From Bacillota bacterium (lineage in GTDB: Bacteria > Bacillota > Clostridia > Oscillospirales > Acutalibacteraceae): DNA of 5,779 nt. The notes below the pieces were generated by a model, which saw nothing but the letters and a program-made list of their open reading frames with translations, made no database searches and had not been told where the DNA came from. The position numbers and the translations under genes were made by a program. Where the stretch lies: assembly GCA_023420245.1 (NCBI GenBank), contig JAEZWL010000041.1, forward strand, positions 1-5,779. Reading direction: 5' to 3'. Shown here one piece after another: positions 1 to 5,609 of this stretch (positions within the stretch are counted from its first letter, which is position 1; each line of letters opens with the position of its first letter).

Positions 1-622
1 CCTTGACCGGGTCAACCAAAATATTGTTGACCATTTCCTCAATTTCGGGCGGCATAGTGGCGGAGAACAAAAGCGTCTGCTTCTGCTTGGGAATCTTTGA
101 AACAATCTTTTTTACGTCTGCGATAAAGCCCATATCCAGCATCCGGTCCGCTTCATCGAGAACGAATATTTCAACATGGTCTAGCTTGATATAGCCCTGA
201 TTCATTAAATCATTCAGCCTGCCCGGCGTTGCAACCAGAATATCTACGCCGCGTTGCAGCTTTTCCACCTGCATTTTCTGGGATACCCCGCCGAAAATGA
301 CACAGGTGTGCAGCTTCGTATATCTGCCGTAGGACCGAAAGCTTTCGTAAATTTGCAGTGCAAGCTCCCTGGTTGGGGTCAGAACCAAAGCCCGAATCCG
401 GCGCGGCTCGCCTTTTCCCGCGGTCTGCTTGCTTAAAAGCTGCAAGATTGGAACAGCAAACGCCGCGGTCTTGCCGGTTCCGGTCTGGGCGCACCCCAGT
501 AAATCTCTGCCCGCCAGCACGGGCGGTATCGCCTGCTCCTGAATCGGCGTAGGCTGTTTATAATTTTCTTTTTCCAGTGCATCTAAAATCCTTTGGGAAA
601 TGTTTAATTCTTTAAAATCCAT
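1..622 (-). CDS. DEAD-box RNA helicase, RhlE-type, N-terminal part (runs off left edge)
   Basis: ATP-dependent RNA helicase that remodels RNA duplexes in the cytoplasm, typically in ribosome assembly or RNA turnover. The visible 207 residues cover most of RecA domain 1. In order: Q motif with PTPIQ at residues 24-28, Walker A AQTGTGKT at 45-52, motif Ia PTRELA at 83-88, GG at 111-112, Ib TPGR at 132-135, DEAD at 156-159 and SAT at 187-189. RecA domain 2 and the C-terminal tail lie outside the window, so the subfamily cannot be fixed. The N-terminus most resembles RhlE-like proteins, with no extension before the Q motif. Start is ATG at 622, preceded by an AGGAGA ribosome binding site 5 nt upstream. 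It is divergent from the next operon; I found no convincing promoter of its own in 623-800. All visible catalytic motifs are intact, so this appears to be a functional gene cut only by the window. Confidence 0.96.
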   Translation of the reverse strand, partial: MDFKELNISQRILDALEKENYKQPTPIQEQAIPPVLAGRDLLGCAQTGTGKTAAFAVPILQLLSKQTAGKGEPRRIRALVLTPTRELALQIYESFRSYGRYTKLHTCVIFGGVSQKMQVEKLQRGVDILVATPGRLNDLMNQGYIKLDHVEIFVLDEADRMLDMGFIADVKKIVSKIPKQKQTLLFSATMPPEIEEMVNNILVDPVK

Positions 623-778
623 GTCTTCTCCTAGTTTTTCTTTTTCCAAGGCTGAAATTTACCGTCTGCCTGAGGCCTGGGTATCTGGTAAAAATAGTCT
701 ATGCTTGAATCATATCATAATTCAGCAAAATAGTCTAATGCTGCGACAATTTTAATTTAATTTGAGCCTTGTAAAACG

Positions 779-806
779 CTGACAATTTTTGTAAAATAAT
801 CATAAT
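779..806 (+). promoter_or_regulatory. Candidate sigma-A promoter for the 842-1939 operon
   Basis: CTGACA at 779-784 and CATAAT at 801-806 are each one base from consensus, with a 16-bp spacer. This predicts a transcript start near 813, about 30-40 nt before the first gene. An overlapping alternative is TTGTAA (769-774), 17 bp, TAAAAT (792-797). Both read toward the plus-strand operon. Confidence 0.5.
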
Positions 807-841
807 CTCAAATTGCAAATAACATCAAAATAAATCGGACG

Positions 842-1057
842 GTGGATAAAGCTGTGGTATACAAGGTATGGGCAAAAGAAAAGCTGGCGCAAATGTGGTG
901 CTACGATTTTTTCAGAGAATCGGTGGGCGGCGTGATTTTTTCGTATGAATCGGAAGGTCAGTATGTCCGCTCCGCAACCATTCGGGTAAAAAAGCCGATA
1001 TCGCAGGCTATGTTCGACCATTTCTTTTTGGATTATATGGTAATTTCAGACGATTAG
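842..1057 (+). CDS. Small protein of unknown function, first gene of the operon
   Basis: I do not recognise this protein. It encodes up to 71 residues, soluble by composition, rich in aromatic residues (WCYDFF, FDHFFLDY), with no signal peptide or membrane segment and an acidic C-terminal end. The start is uncertain. GTG at 842 is the most upstream usable start but has a poor ribosome binding site. A second in-frame GTG at 854 is preceded by GGTGG at 841-845, giving 67 residues, and may be the true start. Support for a real gene comes from a good upstream promoter, an 11-nt gap to the next gene on the same strand, and a ribosome binding site for that gene positioned right at this stop codon. 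A 73-residue frame on the opposite strand overlaps it but lacks a comparable context. Its role may relate to the HAD-like and YjbR-like genes downstream, but nothing in the sequence shows this. Confidence 0.72.
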   Translation: MDKAVVYKVWAKEKLAQMWCYDFFRESVGGVIFSYESEGQYVRSATIRVKKPISQAMFDHFFLDYMVISDD

Positions 1058-1068
1058 AGGGGATTGCA

Positions 1069-1563
1069 TTGCCGTACATACCGTTAGCCACCCCTTCGGG
1101 CGCATCCGGAAACAGCGTAAGAATTCTGGTTTTTACAGAGGGCACTGTTCTGGGTCCGAAAAATATTTTTCAGCATTTTTTCTGTTCCAAATATATTCCG
1201 ATCGGCGGCTGCGTGGAAAAGTTGCGTCACTGGGAAGCGCAGGGTGCCGAGCTTCTGTACTGCACCTCGAGAAAAGGAGAACCGTACCGGAACGCCATCG
1301 CGAGCATCCTGCGGAGCTTTCATTTTCCCGGAACCCGTCTATACTACCGGTCGGGAAAGCAGCGATACAAGGATATTGTGGAAGAAATCATCCCGGATAT
1401 TCTGATTGAGGACGACTGCAAAAGTCTGGGCGGCGCCTGGCAGATGTGCATCACGGATGTAAAACCCGAAATAAAGGGCAGGATAAAATCCATTGCAGTC
1501 AAAGAATTCACCGGAATCGATGCTCTTCCGGATTCCCTGACGGAATTAAAGGCTAGGCGGTGA
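1069..1563 (+). CDS. HAD-like protein with atypical motif I (uncharacterised family)
   Basis: The 164-residue product has the order of motifs of a small HAD-superfamily protein. A motif I-like RILVFTEGTVL lies at residues 18-28, a motif II-like TSRKGE at 66-71, basic residues K97 and K101 before an alpha-helical stretch, and an acidic motif IV-like IEDDCKSLGG at 113-122. In canonical motif I (DxDGT), the first aspartate is the phosphorylated nucleophile. Here the aligned position is phenylalanine and the second acid is glutamate. From memory, the VFTEGT form recurs in a family of uncharacterised bacterial HAD-like proteins, so this is probably a family trait and not a recent mutation. Function is therefore unknown; classic phosphatase chemistry is doubtful. 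Start is TTG at 1069 with AGAGGGGA at 1056-1063, 5 nt upstream. About 16 residues precede the core strand and no better start is available. It sits 4 nt before the YjbR-like gene. Confidence 0.85.
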   Translation: MPYIPLATPSGASGNSVRILVFTEGTVLGPKNIFQHFFCSKYIPIGGCVEKLRHWEAQGAELLYCTSRKGEPYRNAIASILRSFHFPGTRLYYRSGKQRYKDIVEEIIPDILIEDDCKSLGGAWQMCITDVKPEIKGRIKSIAVKEFTGIDALPDSLTELKARR

Positions 1564-1567
1564 AAGT

Positions 1568-1939
1568 ATGGAACACAAGGAATTACTGGATTATTGTCTC
1601 TCCTTTCCGAAAGCCTATTCGGATTATCCGTTCGGAGAGGAGCCGGTCTGCCTGAAGGTAAACGGCAAAATCTTCGCGGAAATCTACTTTACTGAAAACA
1701 ACGATAAGCTCACCTTGAAAAGCGAGGCGATGATGTCGGATTTTTACCGGCGACAATACCCCAGCACTGTGGTGCGGGGATACCATTGCCCGGCAAGTCA
1801 TCAGCCCTACTGGAACACCGTATCTTTAAACAAAGACGTGCCGGACGCAGAGGTCTTCCGTATGATCGGCGATTCCTACCGCCTAGTGGTAAAGACTTTT
1901 TCCAAGCGGATTCAGGCGGAGATTGAACAAACCGAATAA
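1568..1939 (+). CDS. YjbR/MmcQ-family protein (DUF419)
   Basis: The 123-residue protein matches the small cytoplasmic YjbR/MmcQ family, which has a fold resembling double-wing DNA-binding domains but no established function. Characteristic features are the N-terminal helix ending in YPFGEEP (20-26), the strand KVNGKIFAEI (30-39), LTLK (48-51), the conserved segment RGYHCPASHQPYWNTVSL (70-87) with its WNTV core, and the C-terminal DSYRLVVKTFSKR (102-114). The length is normal for the family and no motif is missing. ATG at 1568 has AGGCGG at 1555-1560, 7 nt upstream, overlapping the end of the HAD-like gene. With a gap of only 4 nt the two are almost certainly co-transcribed and perhaps translationally coupled. 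It converges on the next gene with just 17 nt between stop codons. Family assignment is confident; DNA binding is only inferred from fold. Confidence 0.9.
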   Translation: MEHKELLDYCLSFPKAYSDYPFGEEPVCLKVNGKIFAEIYFTENNDKLTLKSEAMMSDFYRRQYPSTVVRGYHCPASHQPYWNTVSLNKDVPDAEVFRMIGDSYRLVVKTFSKRIQAEIEQTE

Positions 1940-1956
1940 ATCGAAAACAATACCGT

Positions 1957-2442
1957 TTATGATTTCAGCCCCAAAAACAGGAGAATCCCTATCGGCGCAA
2001 ACAGATAGCTTGCCTTCTCAAAAAACATCATTGCCAGCAGAAATGCGGGTATTGTTGTAAAGCCGGTTCTAAATGCGAAAACTTGAAAGAAATAAAGCAG
2101 GATCACACAAGCACAGACCACTGAAATAAATATTCTGATTCCTTTCTTCGCAAAGACAATCGTATTGTTTTTCAGATACAATTTATCGAAAATCCAAACG
2201 GCAACAAAAGCGATTCCCAAAAAATTGAGCGGAGCCAAAACATAATACAGCAAGAAAACAGGGTCGATCATCAGCTGCTGTTCATAATAGCTTCTGTTGA
2301 TTTGAATATACACGGAACCGGCGACAGCTACCACAGTCAGCAAAATAAATCCATACGCAACAAAATTCAGCATTCTGTTTTTAACAGGGTATTCTTCTTT
2401 CAAAGCCTTCAACAGCAATCCCTCCAAAAAATCTTTATCCAT
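1957..2442 (-). CDS. Hypothetical integral membrane protein, four predicted helices
   Basis: I do not recognise a family. Counting from ATG 2442 the product is 161 residues, with a short charged N-terminus (1-24) followed by hydrophobic segments at about 26-48, 61-85, 102-124 and 131-157; the last contains a charged EK pair at 142-143 and may be interrupted. Loops carry Arg/Lys (KNRML, KLYLKNN, KKGIR), so the N-terminus is probably cytoplasmic. The start is unresolved. ATG 2442 lies about 23 nt after the predicted transcript start but has no ribosome binding site. TTG 2412, in frame and 10 codons later, has GGAGGGA at 2419-2425 with a 6-nt spacer and gives 151 residues. TTG 2457 would leave almost no leader and is unlikely. 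The gene is AT-rich compared with the operon to its left and is divergent from the membrane-anchored protein at 2540, so the two could share regulation. Confidence 0.75.
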   Translation of the reverse strand: MDKDFLEGLLLKALKEEYPVKNRMLNFVAYGFILLTVVAVAGSVYIQINRSYYEQQLMIDPVFLLYYVLAPLNFLGIAFVAVWIFDKLYLKNNTIVFAKKGIRIFISVVCACVILLYFFQVFAFRTGFTTIPAFLLAMMFFEKASYLFAPIGILLFLGLKS

Positions 2443-2471
2443 AAAAATATGCAGCAAGTTTCTTATTGGTA

Positions 2472-2499
2472 ATTATAACACTATCATTCTGATTTGCAA
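2472..2499 (-). promoter_or_regulatory. Promoter for the minus-strand membrane protein gene
   Basis: On the minus strand TTGCAA (2499-2494) is followed after 16 bp by a perfect TATAAT (2477-2472), predicting a transcript start near 2465. It occupies the centre of the 97-bp divergent intergenic region. No comparably good plus-strand promoter for the gene at 2540 is visible there. Confidence 0.6.
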
Positions 2500-2539
2500 T
2501 ATTATTATTTTAAATGCAAATTAAAAGGAGGTGGAAGCA

Positions 2540-3073
2540 ATGAAAAGAATTCAAGCCACTTTTTTAATTCTTTTCATTGGAGGTGGCTTGCTAATAGGCT
2601 CATATCTCTGGAATTTCCAAAAACCGGTTTATACGATAACCGGAGCATATCAATACCCGGTTACACCGGAAAACAAAGCGGAGTGGAAAAAGCTGACCAC
2701 AATCATGGAAAAAAAGGAAGTCTGTCAGATTCCCAAAAACGTTGTTCAGAATATGACAACCGAGGCATTGGTTGCGACGGTTTTAGCGTATCCGATTTTT
2801 CCGCCCGAGGAGCTTTTCACAAACCGCGCTCAAGCTCTGAATGGTTATCTGGATTTCAACGGCTTCATTGAATTATTTTCAAGAAACGACGCGGCGCCTA
2901 TCCTGTTTAAAATGTATAGCAATACAGACCACAATGAAAAAATATCCTCCCCGGATTATTTTAAAAACGAAAGGATTCGGATGCTTTTAGCAAGACCGGA
3001 GGTATGGTCCAAACTAAATGAGCAGGATTTAAAAAAATTGCGCCAAACAAATATTACGCTTTATCAAAAATAA
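2540..3073 (+). CDS. Hypothetical membrane-anchored or exported protein
   Basis: The 177-residue protein begins MKRIQ followed by a hydrophobic segment at about residues 7-23 (FLILFIGGGLLIGSYL), consistent with an uncleaved signal anchor or an N-terminal signal peptide. No lipobox cysteine is present. The remainder looks soluble and would lie outside the membrane. It includes YPVTPENKAEWKK (39-51), CQIPKNVVQNMTTEALVATV (61-80) and VLAYP (80-84). I recall this QIP...MTTEAL..TVL.YP pattern from uncharacterised exported proteins of Firmicutes, but I know no function. The start is clear: ATG 2540 has the full-strength ribosome binding site AAGGAGGT at 2525-2532, 7 nt away; the GTG at 2531 lies within that site. 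The gene ends just before a strong hairpin terminator and is thus monocistronic. It is AT-rich, like its divergent neighbour. Confidence 0.85.
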   Translation: MKRIQATFLILFIGGGLLIGSYLWNFQKPVYTITGAYQYPVTPENKAEWKKLTTIMEKKEVCQIPKNVVQNMTTEALVATVLAYPIFPPEELFTNRAQALNGYLDFNGFIELFSRNDAAPILFKMYSNTDHNEKISSPDYFKNERIRMLLARPEVWSKLNEQDLKKLRQTNITLYQK

Positions 3074-3086
3074 TTCAAACTTAACA

Positions 3087-3132
3087 AGCCCACCGCTCCT
3101 CCGCACGCGGATGGACGGTGGGCTGCTTTATT
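3087..3132 (+). terminator. Intrinsic terminator after the exported-protein gene
   Basis: AGCCCACCG (3087-3095) pairs perfectly with CGGTGGGCT (3116-3124). The stem continues inward with TCC/GGA (3097-3099/3113-3115) and TCCG/CGGA (3100-3103/3108-3111). A T-rich tail (GCTTTATTTTT) follows on the plus strand. It lies between convergent genes, 14 nt after one stop and 10 nt before the other. The hairpin could also slow minus-strand transcripts from the MATE gene, although the tail on that side is weaker. Confidence 0.85.
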
Positions 3133-3141
3133 TTTACCAGA

Positions 3142-4536
3142 CTATGAATCGATCAGATGGTGCTGATACCATTTTTTGCCGCGGAAGCGTGTGAGGAAAA
3201 TCAGACTGCGCACCCCCCACTCACAATCCATCGCAATCCAGACGCCCAGAATGCCGAAGCCCATTACAATTCCCAAAAGATAGCCCAGCACCACGCGGAA
3301 CAGCCACATCGAAAGCATGGACATCATCGAAGTGAATTTCGAGTCGCCCGCCGCGCGCAGCGCCGCCGGAGTTAAAAAGCTGGCGGCCCAGAACGGAATC
3401 ATGGCAATCGCCGTGGTGATTACAATAATAAAGATATGCGGTACAATTTCCGGCGGAGGGTTAAACAGGGAAACCAGTGGGTAAAAGAGCGGCAGGATGA
3501 TGATCGACATAACGACAAACGAAAGCGAACCGGCAACCAAAAAGGATTTGATAAATTTTCGCGCGTCGGGGATATTCCGATGCCCGACACACTGGCCTAC
3601 CACGGTAACCGTGGTTAAAATCATGGCGTTCGCCGGAATCTGGAACAGGGTGGAAAGAGAATTACAAATCGCGTTCGTCGCCATGGCAAAGGTACCGAGG
3701 CTGACGATAAAGGTCTGCGTCAGAATTTTGCCGCCGTTAAAAAACATCTGCTCCGCCGCAAAAGGCAGACCGATATACAGAATTTTTTTCAGCATTGAAA
3801 AATTAAAATGTATGGCATCCCTGATTCGGAAACGCAGGGATTCGTTTCGTTTTACCAGGTAGAGTATCGCACACACCGCGCCGGTATAGCGGGAAATATT
3901 CAGCGCAATTACCATACCGAGTACGCCCATATGGAACAAATTGATGAATATCAGATTCAGGAAAACGTAGGAGAGATTCATAATCAGAGAAAGCGTCAGC
4001 GAGGATTTTGTCTCCCCCACTCCTCTGAGCGCACCGCAGACAGCTTCTTCGGTAGCAATACCGCAATACGAGAGGCAGGAACCAATCAGATAAATTCTGG
4101 CGTTATGAAAAACCTCCGGCTCCGCGCCGCTAAAAAGCAAATTTAACGTAGAATTATGAAACACCATAACCAGCGAAGCGACAAATAACGCCAATAAAAA
4201 AACGGAAGATACCGACCCGGCCGCCGCTTTGGAGACCATAGGCTCGTTTCCGTTCCCTTTATACTGCGCTACCACCACCGTACCGCCGGTGGAAACCGCG
4301 ATAAATACATTTACCAGAAAAATATTGAGGGAATCCACCATATTTACCGCGCTGACCGCCGCAACCCCCGATGAGCTGATCATTGCCGTATTCAGCAGGT
4401 TCAGGCACACCACAAAGGCCTGATCAACCAGAATGGGAAGAAAGATTGCCACAATAGTCCGGTAATTTAGAAATTCACCGGTAAACCGCCGGTCAAGAAC
4501 CTGCCGGACGTTTATTTTAAAATCTTTTTTTGTCAC
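3142..4536 (-). CDS. MATE-family multidrug/toxin efflux transporter
   Basis: The 464-residue inner-membrane protein has the length and about 12 hydrophobic helices expected of MATE transporters, which export drugs, cations or metabolites using Na+ or H+ gradients. The internal two-fold repeat is visible. GALRGVGETK at 168-177 in the first half is matched by AALRAAGDSK at 391-400 in the second, and VVAQYKGNGN (88-97) by VVGQCVGHRN (312-321). The second half opens with LPFAAEQMFFNGGK (257-270), typical of the family. The C-terminus ends in a basic GKKWYQ. Substrate cannot be read from sequence. Start is GTG 4536, with only a weak GATGTGA-like ribosome binding site; an upstream ATG is in a different frame and stops at once. 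No later in-frame start is plausible without losing helix 1. It appears monocistronic, converging on the exported-protein gene. No regulator gene is adjacent. Confidence 0.94.
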   Translation of the reverse strand: MTKKDFKINVRQVLDRRFTGEFLNYRTIVAIFLPILVDQAFVVCLNLLNTAMISSSGVAAVSAVNMVDSLNIFLVNVFIAVSTGGTVVVAQYKGNGNEPMVSKAAAGSVSSVFLLALFVASLVMVFHNSTLNLLFSGAEPEVFHNARIYLIGSCLSYCGIATEEAVCGALRGVGETKSSLTLSLIMNLSYVFLNLIFINLFHMGVLGMVIALNISRYTGAVCAILYLVKRNESLRFRIRDAIHFNFSMLKKILYIGLPFAAEQMFFNGGKILTQTFIVSLGTFAMATNAICNSLSTLFQIPANAMILTTVTVVGQCVGHRNIPDARKFIKSFLVAGSLSFVVMSIIILPLFYPLVSLFNPPPEIVPHIFIIVITTAIAMIPFWAASFLTPAALRAAGDSKFTSMMSMLSMWLFRVVLGYLLGIVMGFGILGVWIAMDCEWGVRSLIFLTRFRGKKWYQHHLIDS

Positions 4537-4816
4537 AATATCACATCTTTATCATTTTAACGACATTTTAACACAATTTAATTATTGTAAATCTTTAAAT
4601 GGAATAATTGAAGCGCCTTTTCCGCTTTTTTTCAACATCGCAGAGTTTATTTTTGAATTCAGTTCCACTTTACGCAAGGCCGCATATTATATATTAATTC
4701 CCTCCTCAAAGATTGCTTATATATTTGCGTGCGCTTATTTTGCTGATACGATGTTTGCCTGGCGCCCAACCACATTTTTGCTGGTTGTTCCTTTTGCCGT
4801 TACATGAAAAGGATAC
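4537..4816. other. Non-coding stretch upstream of the MATE gene
   Basis: About 280 bases with no convincing gene. On the minus strand there is a GAGGAGGG ribosome-binding-like sequence at about 4701-4708 not followed by a suitably spaced start, and a 31-codon frame (TTG 4677 to stop 4582) discussed under findings. A weak minus-strand hairpin, CAACCA/TGGTTG, lies around 4768-4789. It probably holds the promoter and leader of the MATE gene. Confidence 0.5.
4565..4591 (-). promoter_or_regulatory. Weak candidate promoter for the MATE gene
   Basis: On the minus strand TTTACA (4591-4586) is followed by TAAAAT (4570-4565) with a 15-bp spacer, shorter than ideal. Transcription would start near 4558, about 20 nt before the GTG start. 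The surroundings are very AT-rich, so a chance match is quite possible. Confidence 0.3.
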
Positions 4817-4849
4817 AAAAAGCTCCGGCAAAATTTCTTTTGCCGGAGC
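4817..4849 (-). terminator. Strong intrinsic terminator ending the large ncRNA
   Basis: GCTCCGGCAAAA (4822-4833) and TTTTGCCGGAGC (4838-4849) form a perfect 12-bp stem with a 4-nt loop. On the minus strand it is followed at once by TTTTT (4821-4817); on the plus strand the following bases are CCTTCATTTC. It is therefore best read as terminating minus-strand transcription arriving from about 5515. Confidence 0.88.
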
Positions 4850-5515
4850 CCTTCATTTCAATTAACCTTATTGTTTATACCTTGCCGAATCGGGTTGCCT
4901 TACGCCGCCCGCCGCAAAGAAAATTTTAAGTAAACATCATCATCACCAAACTGTTCAATTTTTTTACCGAATCGCTTCCTGAGCGTGTTTGAAACTATAC
5001 TCTTCTTTCCCTATTCAAACAAACCACGCTTTTTAACAAAAGCAAAAATCAGGTGTAAAAGATAGGTCACGCAGAAGCGAACAGGCTGTGATGCGGACTA
5101 AGTTCAGATTCCGTTTTTATACCGATCAATCTACCTTAACCTTTCTTAAAGAATAACGGTCGGCTAAATTTACGTGTTCGTTGGACTCATTCCTTTGTTA
5201 TTTATTTGGGAATCATCTGACAGAAGCTTCCAAATAATTCTTTCTAACAGACACCGCTCAAATTAGTACATTGGAATAACCTCTTCCATAAATTTGTTGT
5301 GTCCTTTACTTTCTTCATCTTTCAAGCAGTTGCGGCCCAACAGACCAACAACTGCTTTCCGAATGAATCGGCTCTGTGCCCACTGGACTCACCTCTTTCT
5401 CATGAATTTGATCTTGCCGCCTTTCTTATTCTTCCGGATTGGGATTCGACCCTGTTAAAGCTTCTTGGCTGACCGGAATTCAAGGCGTTTCTTTTTTCTT
5501 TTACTCTTTCTGTCT
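4817..5515 (-). ncRNA. Large structured non-coding RNA (about 700 nt), candidate ROOL-like or new class
   Basis: The unit has a near-consensus promoter at one end and a perfect 12-bp terminator at the other, and no frame of 60 or more codons on either strand. Hand folding of the minus strand gives a series of long complementary blocks. CGCCTT and TTCCGG (5487-5473) pair with CCGGAA and AAGGCG (5437-5418). AAGCAGTTG (5357-5349) pairs with CAACTGCTT (5332-5324). GACAC, CAAATT and TGGAA (5303-5284) pair with TTCCA, AATTTG and GTGTC (5276-5250). TGTTA and TTATTTGG (5249-5230) pair with CCAAATAA and TAACA (5209-5196). AGCGTG and TTTGAA (5030-5014) pair with TTCAAACACGCT (4993-4982). CTTTGC and CGGG (4919-4908) pair with CCCG and GCAAGG (4894-4880). 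GAAAG recurs nine times. Length, autonomy and likely host recall ROOL (rumen-originating ornate large) RNA; OLE is less likely because no OLE-associated protein gene is adjacent. Class assignment is inference; the existence of a structured RNA is much better supported. Confidence 0.75.
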
Positions 5516-5521
5516 GTCAAT

Positions 5522-5550
5522 ATTATAAGGTCATTTTTAGTCAAAGTCAA
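5522..5550 (-). promoter_or_regulatory. Strong sigma-A promoter of the large ncRNA
   Basis: On the minus strand TTGACT (5550-5545) is followed after exactly 17 bp by a perfect TATAAT (5527-5522), preceded by A-rich sequence that could act as an UP element. Transcription should start near 5515, in the sequence GACAGAAAGAG. Together with the promoter at 5610-5638 it is the best promoter in the window. No open reading frame with a ribosome binding site follows it. Confidence 0.82.
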
Positions 5551-5609
5551 TACTTTTTTGAATAATATTTTAAAAATTATATATAATATTATGTCTCTGA
5601 ATTTTCCTG

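Noticed and set aside
210..552. Several 60-94 codon frames across the helicase gene on both strands
   Set aside because: All overlap the intact DEAD-box frame, which carries every expected motif.
800..1021. Minus-strand 73-codon frame opposite the first operon gene
   Set aside because: It reads against a well-formed operon with promoter and correctly spaced ribosome binding sites; no promoter or terminator supports it.
3803..4146. Overlapping open frames of 87 and 112 codons inside the MATE gene
   Set aside because: They lie inside the clear 464-residue transporter frame and have low-complexity or basic shadow-frame composition without ribosome binding sites.
4817..4849. Hairpin considered as a plus-strand terminator
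   Set aside because: The bases after it on the plus strand are not a T-run, whereas on the minus strand it is followed by five T's; no plus-strand gene ends upstream.
5319..5384. A 20-codon minus-strand frame from GTG 5381 preceded by GAGGTG, inside the ncRNA
   Set aside because: Very short, and most of it is made of the two hairpins at 5324-5371; the complementarity explains the sequence better than coding does.
5441..5452. GGGTCGAATCCC on the minus strand, similar to a tRNA T-arm
   Set aside because: The loop is one base short and no acceptor, D or anticodon arms surround it; it fits as an internal hairpin of the large RNA.
4817..5515. OLE RNA, RNase P RNA, tmRNA or group II intron as identity of the RNA
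   Set aside because: No adjacent OLE-associated membrane protein gene, no tag reading frame with a 3' tRNA-like end, no recognisable intron 5' end or domain V, and no RNase P core sequences were seen by eye.
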